DNA of 64,000 nt, taken from contig CAJXVU010000011.1 of NCBI GenBank assembly GCA_913062555.1, positions 30,432-94,431 of the forward strand. The letters are read 5' to 3'. This document shows positions 36,859 to 46,339 of the stretch, one piece after another (the stretch's first letter is position 1; each line of letters begins with the position of its first letter). Below the pieces are notes generated by a model, which was given only the letters and a program-made list of their open reading frames with translations, ran no database searches and was not told where the DNA came from. A program made the translations under genes and the position numbers. Source of the DNA: an uncultured Bacteroidota bacterium (GTDB lineage Bacteria > Bacteroidota > Bacteroidia > Flavobacteriales > Flavobacteriaceae).

Positions 36859-38166
36859 TTAGTTATATTTTCGTTTAACAAACCAGCTATCATTTAATGA
36901 CAAACTCAGTTGGAAATTCATGAAATTTTCTTGTACCAAATTTTGATTCACAGTTCCTCTTTTTCCAAATTCGAAACCCAAATTAACATTTGAAAAAAAT
37001 CTTCCAACCGGTAATCCTACTCCAAAAGATATGCCAAACTCATTAATTGATTCGTTATTTATTTTTAATCCTGAATTTTCATACCGTACTCCTGCTCTAT
37101 ATACTACTCTTTTCCAGTAGTTATTAAAGGAAGAATATTGCGGAATAAAGAATCCTCCAAGTGCAACTGTAGTCGCATCTTCAAAACTTGCATTATCTAA
37201 ACTAAAAATATCATTAGAAAACTCACTTGTCTTCAACATAGTATATTCTGCTCCTACAAACCATTTTCTTGGTTCCCCAATACCAACACCTACCGATGTT
37301 TTTGTTGGTAAAGTCAAGGTTGTTTTCTTTAAACCTTCCGACTCCAAATCAGCAGTAATTTCATTTACTGCAAATTCCTGTCCAGTGTTTTCATTTGTAA
37401 CAATGGTCGCAAATATTCTTTCATTCCTTGACGTAATATCCGCTTTTGGCGAATAGGTCAATGTTGAAGTTAATTGCAACTTCTCTGTAATCATTGGTTT
37501 ATAAGATAGTCCAAAATTATAATTTATCCCACTCAAATCCGAACGATTACTTTCTCTACTTTGATATTGTAACGGATTTCCTTCATCATCATATACAAAT
37601 GCAACCGCGTTATTTTGAATATTTCCAAAATTATAACTCGCATCAACACCAATACTTAAATCGTGAGTTATTTGGTAACCGAAACCAAAAAAGGCTTTAT
37701 TAACGCCTCCTTCTCCTTTATACCTATGCGTAAGAACATCTTCGCTATTAGTAGATTCTAATTTATAACCAACCGAAGTATATGGCATTATTCCAAATCC
37801 CATACCAAATTTTCCCATTGGAAAAGACAATGCTAAATAATCAAAGGTAGTTGCATTGGCTCTATCGGATGCAGAACTGGTCTCTAATGATGTACTTGTA
37901 TGGCTTCCACCAACGCTAAATTTCATTGCACGTCCTTCGTCTTGAAAAGACTTTAAACCATTACCTCCATAAGAGGCAGGATTCCGCAGGTTCACATGAA
38001 TACTATCTGTATAGATACTTAAACCCCCCATACTTCTATTTTCGGCAGTGCCCTTAAATTTTAAGCTTCCAATTCCATAAAATGAATATGGTGAAGTTGT
38101 ACCTTCTTGCGCGTGTACATTTAAGGCTAAAAACGCTATGAAAACTAAACAAAGTTTTTTTATCAT
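36859..38166 (-). CDS. Outer-membrane beta-barrel protein
   Basis: A 435-residue protein with a signal peptide (about 1-19, ending VHAQ). Alternating hydrophobic strands with many aromatic and Gly residues, and a mature N-terminus of TSPYSFYGIGSLKF, suggest a FadL-like or related outer-membrane barrel. Similar proteins precede the TPR gene in other Bacteroidota. The start codon shares its A with the coaX stop (TAATG). The transported substrate, if any, is unknown. Confidence 0.75.
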   Translation of the reverse strand: MIKKLCLVFIAFLALNVHAQEGTTSPYSFYGIGSLKFKGTAENRSMGGLSIYTDSIHVNLRNPASYGGNGLKSFQDEGRAMKFSVGGSHTSTSLETSSASDRANATTFDYLALSFPMGKFGMGFGIMPYTSVGYKLESTNSEDVLTHRYKGEGGVNKAFFGFGYQITHDLSIGVDASYNFGNIQNNAVAFVYDDEGNPLQYQSRESNRSDLSGINYNFGLSYKPMITEKLQLTSTLTYSPKADITSRNERIFATIVTNENTGQEFAVNEITADLESEGLKKTTLTLPTKTSVGVGIGEPRKWFVGAEYTMLKTSEFSNDIFSLDNASFEDATTVALGGFFIPQYSSFNNYWKRVVYRAGVRYENSGLKINNESINEFGISFGVGLPVGRFFSNVNLGFEFGKRGTVNQNLVQENFMNFQLSLSLNDSWFVKRKYN

Positions 38167-38894
38167 TATTTTTTGTTAAATTCTAATATAAAGTTCAGAC
38201 CTTCTAAAAGAAAATTTGAGTTCGCAAATATGCTACTTTTTAATCGCTTTGACAAGAAATCTGCATCTCCTCCTGTTAAAATAACTGTTAAATCTTCAAA
38301 TTTATTCTCATATTGTTGAACAGCACCCTTAATTTCCATCAAAACGCCGTTAATAACTCCAGAGTGAATTGATTCTATTGAACTATTCCCAATTATATTT
38401 TCAGGTACTTTTGTATCTAATAACGGTAAGTTTGCCGTCAAATTATTTAGTGATCTATAACGCAATCTAATTCCTGGTGAAATTGCGCCACCTAAATACC
38501 TGTTTTCAGCATTTATAAAATCATAAGTAATACAAGTACCAGCATCAATTATCAACACATTACGCTTTGGATATTGCTTAACTGAAGCACTTACAAGTGC
38601 CAAACGATCTACACCTAAAGTCTTTGGTGTCTTATAATTATTTTGAAATGGCAGCTTTGTATTACTATCTAGAATTAAAACTTTGAAAAGTTTTTCAATT
38701 GCTACAAGAATTTGTTCATTAAGATTTCCTACCGAAGAGATTATCGTTTTGTCTATAGTTTTGAATTTCGCTTTTAGAGAAATACAATCTTTTAAAAGAA
38801 GCTGCAAATCTCCTGAAGACTTAAAAATAATTTTATTACCCTGAAATACAGCGAGTTTCGTCTTAGTATTCCCTATATCTATTACTAAATTCAT
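38166..38894 (-). CDS. coaX: Type III pantothenate kinase
   Basis: CoaX phosphorylates pantothenate in the first step of CoA synthesis and differs from CoaA in not being inhibited by CoA. The 242-residue product has the ASKHA phosphate loop IDIGNTKTKLAVF at the N-terminus, LGVDRLALVSA near residue 95 and the catalytic VLIIDAGTCITYDFI near 120, followed by GGAISPGIRLR. It is first in the leftward envelope cluster (coaX, barrel, TPR, lptC), an arrangement conserved in the phylum. Confidence 0.95.
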   Translation of the reverse strand: MNLVIDIGNTKTKLAVFQGNKIIFKSSGDLQLLLKDCISLKAKFKTIDKTIISSVGNLNEQILVAIEKLFKVLILDSNTKLPFQNNYKTPKTLGVDRLALVSASVKQYPKRNVLIIDAGTCITYDFINAENRYLGGAISPGIRLRYRSLNNLTANLPLLDTKVPENIIGNSSIESIHSGVINGVLMEIKGAVQQYENKFEDLTVILTGGDADFLSKRLKSSIFANSNFLLEGLNFILEFNKK

Positions 38895-39034
38895 TTATTG
38901 TGTAAATATTTTTTTGTTAGTTAGCCGTCTTCAAAAAAAATAATTTTTTAATCAATAACAAGCTCAACAGTAACACATTCCGAGTCCCAAATAAAAGCTG
39001 TAAATTTACAAAACGATTTTTTATTACTTTTCTT

Positions 39035-39064
39035 TTGCAAATATTAAAAATGAATATATATTTG
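39035..39064 (+). promoter_or_regulatory. Flavobacterial promoter for tRNA-Phe
   Basis: TTG at 39035-39037, a 19-bp spacer and TATATTTG at 39057-39064 match the TTG-N17-23-TAnnTTTG consensus. The tRNA begins 20 bp later. Confidence 0.8.
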
Positions 39065-39083
39065 CATCCGCAATTATGCGATT

Positions 39084-39156
39084 GGTGCCTTAGCTCAGTT
39101 GGTAGAGCAATGGACTGAAAATCCATGTGTCCCTGGTTCGATTCCTGGAGGCACCA
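39084..39156 (+). tRNA. tRNA-Phe (GAA)
   Basis: A 73-nt tRNA with a 7-bp acceptor stem (GGTGCCT/AGGCACC), D arm (GCTCAGTTGGTAGAGC), anticodon arm with loop CTGAAAA (anticodon GAA), a T arm with the usual GGTTCGATTCC, and discriminator A. CCA is not encoded. Confidence 0.97.
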
Positions 39157-39159
39157 CAT

Positions 39160-39191
39160 AAAAAACCCGAACAATAGTTCGGGTTTTTTTA
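39160..39191 (+). terminator. Intrinsic terminator after tRNA-Phe
   Basis: CCCGAAC-AATA-GTTCGGG flanked by six As and seven Ts, starting 4 bp after the tRNA. Confidence 0.9.
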
Positions 39192-39320
39192 TTTTTAAAA
39201 TATCAAATTTGTATTAGCCTGATCGTTTAGAGATACCCACAGTTTGCGTGTCTATCTTTTCCCGAGAGCACCTATTCTAGATCCAAACGCACACTATTTT
39301 TCTGTCTTACACTATTTTTA

Positions 39321-40274
39321 TTAGGAAACCGTTTGTTTCCCCAATTGAGTTAACATTTCTGAAGTCATTTGTTTCAAATCATAGGAATGATTCCAGTTCC
39401 AATCTATACGCGCTTGACTGTCATCAATAGATTTTGGCCAAGTATTCGCAATTTCTTGTCTGAAATCTGGTTTGTAAGTTATCGTGAAATCTGGAAAATG
39501 ATTTCTTATGGCATCAGCAACTTGTTTTGGTGTAAAACTTACAGCCGCCAAATTATAAGATGATCTAATTGTCAAAGTATCTGCATTTGCTTCCATCAAA
39601 TTAATTGTAGCGGCAACTGCATCTTCCATAAACATCATTGGTAATTCTGTGTCTTCATCTAAAAAGCATTCAAAATTCTCATTTGCAATGGCTTTATGAA
39701 AAATATCAATAGCATAATCTGTAGTGCCTCCTCCAGGTAAAGTTTTCCATGTTATAACTCCTGGGTAACGGATGCTTCTCACATCAACTCCATATTTTTC
39801 ATGGTAATACTCACACCATCTTTCCCCAACTTGTTTGGTAATACCATAGACCGTTGTTGGCTCCATTATTGTATGCTGTGGTGTATTAACTGTTGGTGTA
39901 CTTGGCCCGAAAACCGCAATGCTAGAAGGCCAAAATATTTTATTAATAAATTTATCTTTAGCGAGGTTAAGGACATTAAACAATGAGTTCATATTTAAAT
40001 CCCATGCAATTTCAGGAAACTTCTCTCCTGTTGCACTTAACATTGCTGCCATCAAATAAATAGTATCAATATTATGCTTCGCCACACAAATTTTAAGGGC
40101 TTCTAGATCTTTTGCATCTATGATTTCAAAAGGCCCAGAATTAACCAATTCCAGATTTCCTTCATTAATATCACTAGCAATAACATTATCTATTCCGTGC
40201 TGTGCTCTTAATTTATAAGCCAGCTCAGAACCTATCTGCCCACAGGCACCAATTATCAATACTTTAGGTGTCAT
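39321..40274 (-). CDS. SDR-type L-threonine 3-dehydrogenase
   Basis: A 317-residue short-chain dehydrogenase of the extended (epimerase-like) type. The NAD motif GACGQIG has glycines at 9, 12 and 15, and the catalytic YGITK has Tyr143 and Lys147. The conserved GVDVRSIRYPGVI and GGGTTDYAIDIFH segments and the C-terminal substrate domain match the UDP-galactose-epimerase-like threonine dehydrogenases, which oxidise threonine to 2-amino-3-ketobutyrate. It is monocistronic. The family call is sure; a different SDR substrate cannot be fully excluded. Confidence 0.88.
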   Translation of the reverse strand: MTPKVLIIGACGQIGSELAYKLRAQHGIDNVIASDINEGNLELVNSGPFEIIDAKDLEALKICVAKHNIDTIYLMAAMLSATGEKFPEIAWDLNMNSLFNVLNLAKDKFINKIFWPSSIAVFGPSTPTVNTPQHTIMEPTTVYGITKQVGERWCEYYHEKYGVDVRSIRYPGVITWKTLPGGGTTDYAIDIFHKAIANENFECFLDEDTELPMMFMEDAVAATINLMEANADTLTIRSSYNLAAVSFTPKQVADAIRNHFPDFTITYKPDFRQEIANTWPKSIDDSQARIDWNWNHSYDLKQMTSEMLTQLGKQTVS

Positions 40275-40347
40275 TTATAAACTATTTTCAATAATCTTCA
40301 AAAATAATAAGTTTTTATTATTAACTCTTAAATTTACATTAAAAATA

Positions 40348-40379
40348 TTGCTAAATAAATAGCTTTAATAATATATTTG
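40348..40379 (+). promoter_or_regulatory. Flavobacterial promoter for the 40402 lipoprotein
   Basis: TTG at 40348-40350, a 21-bp spacer and TATATTTG at 40372-40379, 22 bp before the start codon. Confidence 0.75.
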
Positions 40380-40401
40380 CAATCCATAAGTTTAATACTA
40401 T

Positions 40402-40941
40402 ATGTTCAAACTAAAATTAGTATATCTCCCTCTAATCTGCTTTTCACTTTTAGCATTAAATTTACAATGCAAAAAAAGCAATGAAGGAAATTCTGATGAA
40501 TTAAATACGTCTCCTCAAGAATCTCAAGCAATTACTACTAAAGATTTTGCTCAAATTAATTATCCCGAGTATGCTTTGAGTGATTTGGCAGAAGCAAAAA
40601 CAAAAAATTGGTTAAAATTTCAAAATTTAGGCACTCATATTGATCATCTAAAAAAAGGAGATATCTACTTTTTTAAAGAAGACAAGACTATTCTTAAAGC
40701 ATTTATTACTGACTTAAAAAAGGAAGTGCCAACAAGCATAAATACGTCCTCTATTATAGTGAGACTATCGGTAATTGAAACTACAGCTTATAAACTAGAA
40801 GAAGTTTCAAATATTAGGTCAATTTCAAAACAATCCCTTTTAGAAAGTATTTCTGATGTTTTAATCGCTTATAATAATCTGATCTTCCAGATAAATAAAA
40901 AAGTTGAAAAGGACTCTCAAAACATAGAAAAACCACTATAG
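40402..40941 (+). CDS. Putative lipoprotein, function unknown
   Basis: A 179-residue protein with an N-terminal hydrophobic stretch and a likely lipidated cysteine in LNLQC (about residue 24), followed by KKSNEGNSDE. The remainder is predicted helical (residues about 55-175), with a WLKFQNLGTHIDHLKKGDIYFF motif near residue 70. I recognise no family. A good promoter precedes it, and the gene is well separated from its neighbours. Confidence 0.65.
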   Translation: MFKLKLVYLPLICFSLLALNLQCKKSNEGNSDELNTSPQESQAITTKDFAQINYPEYALSDLAEAKTKNWLKFQNLGTHIDHLKKGDIYFFKEDKTILKAFITDLKKEVPTSINTSSIIVRLSVIETTAYKLEEVSNIRSISKQSLLESISDVLIAYNNLIFQINKKVEKDSQNIEKPL

Positions 40942-41018
40942 TCCATTTTACAATTTTGCCCTTTTTATTGCGATTAATTCATAATTAGTTAATAATGTGA
41001 GACTTTTTGTGTTAAAAA

Positions 41019-41049
41019 TTGTTAACTATTTAAAAAACAATTAAATTTG
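41019..41049 (+). promoter_or_regulatory. Flavobacterial promoter for the T9SS propeller gene
   Basis: TTG at 41019-41021, a 20-bp spacer and TAAATTTG at 41042-41049, 19 bp before the start codon. Confidence 0.75.
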
Positions 41050-41068
41050 ATACCCAAATCAAATTAAA

Positions 41069-44000
41069 ATGAAAAAGACATTACTATTTTTATTGCTTAC
41101 CCTTTTTGCATTTTCAACAATTAACGCACAATTAAATTCTGGAGCTCCTTGGATGAAGGATATTGATCCTGAAAGCAGTACTGCTGCCAATTCAAGATCA
41201 TCGTCTTCTGTGAAATTTAAAACAATTGTTGATGCATTTAACAGCTATTGGAAATCTCGTGATCCAAATGTTAAAGGGAGCGGACACAAACCATTTAAAC
41301 GCTGGGAGAGTTATTGGGAAAACTATATTAATGAAGACGGGAATTTACCAACTTCAAAAGAATTATGGGATACCTGGTTACAAAAAAAGAATCAGGCCGA
41401 ATCCTTAGAAACTATGGTAGACGAAAGTAATTGGATCTCTTTAGGCCCAACAGATTTCAAAAACCGAGCCACCTCTACAGCAAATATAGGTCGTGTAAAT
41501 GCGATTATGGTAGATCCAAATAATCCAAATACGTATTATTCTGGTGCACCCGCTGGTGGTATCTGGAAATCGATTGATGCTGGAATGAATTGGACACCTT
41601 TAATTGATGAATTGCCACAAATTGGAGTTTCAGGAATAGCTATTGATTATAACAACTCGAATACAATATATATTGCTACTGGTGATGATGATGCCGGAGA
41701 CTCCTATAGTGTTGGTGTCTTTAAATCAACTGATGGTGGGGTTAATTGGTCACAAACAGGATTAAACCCAAGTAATTCACCAAACAGGATGAATGATATC
41801 TACATCGATCCTAATAATTCTAATATGCTTTGGGTTGCTACGTCAAATGGCGTTTATAAAACTATTGATGCTGGAACAACTTGGACAAGAACTCAAATTG
41901 GAAATATACGAGACTTAAAAGTTAAACCTGGAGATACCAATACCATTTATGCGGTCACTTCTTCTAAATTTTATAAGTCAACAGATGCGGGGGATTCTTT
42001 TACCGAAATCACTGCAGGACTTCCAATAAGTTCTGGGAGGTTAGTTATAGATGTTACTCCGGCAAACCCGGCATTGGTTTACCTTGTAAGCGCAAAAACA
42101 GATGATTTATATCAAGGTGTTTACAAATCTGTCGATAGTGGAACTACATTTACAAAACAAGCAAATACAACTAATATTTTTGAAAACACCCAATCTTGGT
42201 ATGACTTGGCTCTAGCGGCTTCAGACACTGATGAAAATGAAATATATGTAGGTGTTCTTAATATTTGGAAATCTTCAGACGGTGGTGGTTCATTTACTAA
42301 GTTAAATTCTTGGTTTAGTCATAATGCCTCATACACACATGCCGATATTCATCTACTCCGATTCTATAATGGTGAATTATATGCCGGAACTGATGGTGGT
42401 TTTTTCAAATCGGATAATGGAGGGACAACCTTTACAGATTTAACAGAGGGCATGGAGATTAGTCAATTTTACAAAATATCAGTATCTCAACAAACCTCAG
42501 GTAAAATTGTTGGAGGGCTTCAAGATAATGGTGGCTTTGGATATGCCAATAACCAATGGAATAATTACCATGGCGGTGATGGTATGGAGGGCGTTGTAGA
42601 CCCTAATAACGATAACTACTACTATGGCTTTATGCAATATGGTCAAAAGCTATTCGTATCTTCAGATTCCGGTCAAAGTGGTAATCAAAGTTTTGATGGT
42701 CCTGAGCAAGGGAACTGGGTGACACCATTAGCTATTAATAGTGATAGCGAAATTTATGCCGGCTATAGCAAACTTTACCAATTTAAAAATGGCGCATGGA
42801 TTGCAATTTCACCCACATTTAATACGAATATTGATGTTTTGGAAATGGACAACGGTGATGTGGAAATTATATATGTTGCCATTAATAATGCTGGTGATTT
42901 TACTTTAAGAAAAAGTATAGATCACGGCGTATCCTTCTCTATAACCGAAACATTTTCTTCTCCTATTACATCCATTGAGGTCAATAATAATGAGAGTAGT
43001 ATTGTTTATGTCACAACTTCTGGAACTAACGGAAAAGTTTATAAATCTGTAGATGGAGGTGATACTTTTACGGACATTACAGGCTCATTACCTAATGTTA
43101 CTAAAAACGTCATTAAACATCAAGCTGAGAATCCGCTAAATCCTTTATATCTGGGTACTAGTATTGGAATTTATCGTTATGATGATAACACCGCAGATTG
43201 GGAGCCCTTTGAAAAAAACCTTCCAAATACTTCTGTTAGAGATTTAGCAATTAACCTTGCTGACAATAATATTACTGCAGGAACATATGGTAGAGGCGTT
43301 TGGAGAAGTGATTTACCAACACCACAATTAGCCGATAACGATGTGCGCCTAGTGAGTATAGAAAATCCAAATAACAATAATATAGTTTGTGGCGATATTA
43401 GTCCGCAAATCAAGGTTAAAAACAATGGATTAAATGCTATAACAAGTATTGATATTACTTATTCTGTTGATGGTGGGGCTACTAATAATTATACTTGGAA
43501 TGGAAACCTTGCTTCTGAAGCCATAACAACAATCGACCTTAATGCCATAAACTTAGATTTAGGCCAACATAATATTATTGTTGAAGCGTCAATTACAAAT
43601 GATGCCTTTCAAAATAACAATAGTGCCACAACAACATTTTACGCAAACAATAATGGGGTCTCTGAACAAGTAAATACTTTTGAATCTGAGGATGATGAAC
43701 TCATAACTTTTAATGCCTCTGGAGGGGTATCTATGTGGGAAAGAGGAATTCCAACTGGAACACAATTAAATACACCAAGCTCAGGAACAAGCGTCTATGC
43801 TACTAATTTAGATGGCAATCATGGCGACAAAACAAAATCGTATTTAGTTTCTCAATGTTATGATTTAAGTGTCATAACGAACCCTATTTTAAAATTTGAT
43901 ATGGCTTTTGCCATTGAGCCCGACTGGGATTTAACATATGTTGAGTATACACTCGATCAAGGAACAACCTGGACATTACTAGGAAGTTCAACAGATCCAA

Positions 44001-45358
44001 ATTGGTACAATAGCTCAAGATTTGCAGGTGATGGTTTAGGAAATAACTGTTTTAACTGTGTAGGGGGCCAATGGACTGGTACCAATACAACAATGACTAC
44101 TTATAGCTATGATTTAGCGCCACTATCAAGCGAATCTAACGTTATTTTCAGAATTGTATTTCATTCAGATGATAATACTAATGATGAAGGCGTTATACTG
44201 GATGATTTCTTTGTTGATGGTATCACTCCAGACAACGATAATGATGGCGTAGGAAACACCATAGACAATTGTGTAAATACACCAAACCCTGATCAATTAG
44301 ATACAGATGGTGATGGCATGGGAGATGTTTGTGACGACGACGATGACGATGATGGAATTTTGGATGTTAATGACAACTGTCCACTCATAGCAAATGCGGA
44401 TCAGGCAGATGACAATAATGATGGTATAGGAAATGTTTGCGATACAGATAACGATACTATTTTAAATGCAGACGACAACTGTCCTGATATGGCAAATACA
44501 GATCAAGCCGATTTTGATAATGATGACATCGGAGATATTTGTGATGAAGATATTGATAATGATGGAGTACCAAACGCTAATGACACCTGTAACGACACCC
44601 CTAGTGGTGACATCGTCGATTCTAGTGGATGTACGGTATTCACATTACCAAGTAGTAATTTCCAATTACAAATATCAAGTGAAACCTGTAGAAGTAGTAA
44701 TAACGGCAGTATTACAATCACTGCTGCTGAGTCACTAGATTATACAGCACACCTAACTGGTGACGGCGTCGACATCAGCAATGCGTTTACAGTCACTAAT
44801 GCCTTCTCCAATCTTGAGGCTGGTAACTATTTAGTTTGTATCTCTGTTGATGGACAATCAAGCTATGAACAATGTTTTAATGTGACTATAATCCAACCTG
44901 AAGAACTCGCTGTTTCATCTAGGGTAAATAATACGGGTAAGGTATCATTAACATTAAGCGGTGCTACTAAATTCTATATTGATTTAAATGGAACTGTAAC
45001 AACAACTTCCACTACTGAAATTGAACTCGATTTAATAAATGGCGTAAATACTTTAAAAGTATATACAGATAAAGATTGCCAAGGTGTTTACAGAGAAACG
45101 ATCAATAACTTTAATAGTATTAAAATTTATCCAAACCCAATTAATGGTAATACATTAACTATCAATACAGGGAATGGGTCACTTAAATCTATTGATGTTA
45201 AGCTCTATTCATTAATTGGAAGAGTTGTCCTTTCAAAGACTTACAGTTTACAAAACGGGTCGATTACCATTAGTATTCCCGATATCTCAGAAGGAGTATA
45301 CATCCTAGATGTAAACGACGGCAACTCAACTTCAAATTTTAAAGTCATTAAAAAATAA
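41069..45358 (+). CDS. T9SS-exported BNR/VPS10-like propeller protein with thrombospondin type 3 repeats
   Basis: A 1429-residue secreted protein. The signal peptide is residues 1-21. Residues about 130-765 hold many sialidase/sortilin-type repeats, seen as recurring YKS(x)D(A/G)G(x)(T/S)(W/F) Asp-box units, forming one or more beta-propellers. About 775-865 resembles a CARDB or Ig-like module, and about 875-1050 a jelly-roll/MAM-like segment. Residues about 1054-1190 contain thrombospondin type 3 calcium repeats (DxDxDG and NC motifs). After a further Ig-like region, the last 80 residues (from about 1350, IYPNP onward) form a type A T9SS sorting domain ending in FKVIKK. It is probably released or fixed at the cell surface. 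Ligand or substrate is unknown. A lipoprotein gene follows 7 bp after it. Confidence 0.9.
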   Translation: MKKTLLFLLLTLFAFSTINAQLNSGAPWMKDIDPESSTAANSRSSSSVKFKTIVDAFNSYWKSRDPNVKGSGHKPFKRWESYWENYINEDGNLPTSKELWDTWLQKKNQAESLETMVDESNWISLGPTDFKNRATSTANIGRVNAIMVDPNNPNTYYSGAPAGGIWKSIDAGMNWTPLIDELPQIGVSGIAIDYNNSNTIYIATGDDDAGDSYSVGVFKSTDGGVNWSQTGLNPSNSPNRMNDIYIDPNNSNMLWVATSNGVYKTIDAGTTWTRTQIGNIRDLKVKPGDTNTIYAVTSSKFYKSTDAGDSFTEITAGLPISSGRLVIDVTPANPALVYLVSAKTDDLYQGVYKSVDSGTTFTKQANTTNIFENTQSWYDLALAASDTDENEIYVGVLNIWKSSDGGGSFTKLNSWFSHNASYTHADIHLLRFYNGELYAGTDGGFFKSDNGGTTFTDLTEGMEISQFYKISVSQQTSGKIVGGLQDNGGFGYANNQWNNYHGGDGMEGVVDPNNDNYYYGFMQYGQKLFVSSDSGQSGNQSFDGPEQGNWVTPLAINSDSEIYAGYSKLYQFKNGAWIAISPTFNTNIDVLEMDNGDVEIIYVAINNAGDFTLRKSIDHGVSFSITETFSSPITSIEVNNNESSIVYVTTSGTNGKVYKSVDGGDTFTDITGSLPNVTKNVIKHQAENPLNPLYLGTSIGIYRYDDNTADWEPFEKNLPNTSVRDLAINLADNNITAGTYGRGVWRSDLPTPQLADNDVRLVSIENPNNNNIVCGDISPQIKVKNNGLNAITSIDITYSVDGGATNNYTWNGNLASEAITTIDLNAINLDLGQHNIIVEASITNDAFQNNNSATTTFYANNNGVSEQVNTFESEDDELITFNASGGVSMWERGIPTGTQLNTPSSGTSVYATNLDGNHGDKTKSYLVSQCYDLSVITNPILKFDMAFAIEPDWDLTYVEYTLDQGTTWTLLGSSTDPNWYNSSRFAGDGLGNNCFNCVGGQWTGTNTTMTTYSYDLAPLSSESNVIFRIVFHSDDNTNDEGVILDDFFVDGITPDNDNDGVGNTIDNCVNTPNPDQLDTDGDGMGDVCDDDDDDDGILDVNDNCPLIANADQADDNNDGIGNVCDTDNDTILNADDNCPDMANTDQADFDNDDIGDICDEDIDNDGVPNANDTCNDTPSGDIVDSSGCTVFTLPSSNFQLQISSETCRSSNNGSITITAAESLDYTAHLTGDGVDISNAFTVTNAFSNLEAGNYLVCISVDGQSSYEQCFNVTIIQPEELAVSSRVNNTGKVSLTLSGATKFYIDLNGTVTTTSTTEIELDLINGVNTLKVYTDKDCQGVYRETINNFNSIKIYPNPINGNTLTINTGNGSLKSIDVKLYSLIGRVVLSKTYSLQNGSITISIPDISEGVYILDVNDGNSTSNFKVIKK
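44228..44640 (+). repeat. Thrombospondin type 3 repeat region
   Basis: Five or so calcium-binding repeats encoded in tandem, with recurrent GATGATGAT-like and DNC-encoding segments. Each unit is about 25-36 residues. The short codon repeats (GAC GAC GAT) make this stretch prone to slippage or recombination. Confidence 0.75.
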
Positions 45359-45365
45359 TAAGAAT

Positions 45366-46076
45366 ATGAAAAAGCTAAGTCTAATATTTATAGTGGTATT
45401 ATTTTTTAATTGTAGCGGCAGTGATAGTGACGACGATGGAGGCTCAATCACACCTCCACCCGCACCTGAGCCACCCGTGGCTGCTTTACTAACCTTCCCT
45501 GACAACAATCAAGAATGTAATCAAGGCACATCATTAAGTACAACGCAAAGCGCTGTGACCTTTACCTGGGAAGCTTCATCAAATACCGACTCATATGATA
45601 TCATTGTGAAAAACCTTAATAACAATGCTATACAATCCATTAATTCCAATACGAATACAAAGAGTATCACGATTCAAAAAGCGACGCCGTACTCTTGGTA
45701 TGTGGTTTCAAAATCAACGAGTACAACAGAAACCGCTCAAAGTGCAACTTGGAACTTTTACAACGCAGGTGATGCAGTTTCATCACATGCCCCTTTTCCA
45801 GTAACACTGGATGCCCCAACAATGGGCGCCAATTTAGAGGGCATAACAACGGTAAGTTTAGAATGGACTGGAAGTGATCTTGATGATGATATTACAGGTT
45901 ATGTCATTTATTTTGACACGAGCTCACCGCCAACAACTCCCCTAGGAGATTCACAAACAGAATCTACCATAAATACGGGAGTGGCTGCTGGTAATATTTA
46001 TTACTGGAGAGTGATTACCACGGATGCCGAAGGAAATAATTCGGAATCTGAAATATTTGAGTTTAGAGTAGACTAA
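45366..46076 (+). CDS. Surface lipoprotein with fibronectin type III-like domains
   Basis: A 236-residue lipoprotein with signal ending FFNC followed by SGSDSDDDGG, an acidic run of the type linked to outer-surface display in Bacteroidota, and a Pro-rich linker. Two beta-sandwich domains of fibronectin type III kind follow (about 45-130 and 135-236), each with the WxxxxxxDxYxI(Y/V) type of strand pair and a YYWRVI-like late strand. It starts 7 bp after the T9SS protein stop, so the pair is likely cotranscribed and may act together at the cell surface, which is inferred only from proximity. Confidence 0.8.
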   Translation: MKKLSLIFIVVLFFNCSGSDSDDDGGSITPPPAPEPPVAALLTFPDNNQECNQGTSLSTTQSAVTFTWEASSNTDSYDIIVKNLNNNAIQSINSNTNTKSITIQKATPYSWYVVSKSTSTTETAQSATWNFYNAGDAVSSHAPFPVTLDAPTMGANLEGITTVSLEWTGSDLDDDITGYVIYFDTSSPPTTPLGDSQTESTINTGVAAGNIYYWRVITTDAEGNNSESEIFEFRVD

Positions 46077-46097
46077 TTAACTCATATACAACCACAT

Positions 46098-46131
46098 AAA
46101 AGCGATTAAAATATTTTTTTTGATCGCTTTT
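46098..46131 (+). terminator. Probable terminator after the lipoprotein gene
   Basis: AAAAGCGAT pairs with ATCGCTTTT around a 16-nt T-rich loop, followed by a T-rich stretch. The stem is modest. Confidence 0.5.
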
Positions 46132-46339
46132 ATCATTTTAATTATCATAATTTTATGTTAAGTTGTAACAAAATCTCATTTAAGGCTTCTAAATAATAAG
46201 TACATTGAACAAAATAAACACTTCAAAGCAATGAACCCGACGTGATTAAATTAATATTGCCAAATAACAATAACTATCACGATTGCCTTCTTCAGGCAAA
46301 GGGAGACCTGCGTCAATTAAAAAACAAAAAAACAATTTC

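Noticed and set aside
39192..39320. Possible riboswitch or second small RNA between tRNA-Phe and the dehydrogenase
   Set aside because: Some imperfect inverted segments are present, but no known riboswitch core and no clear promoter, so I left it as plain intergenic DNA.
43177..43425. Minus-strand frame inside the T9SS propeller gene
   Set aside because: It is a shadow of a clear repeat-containing coding region.
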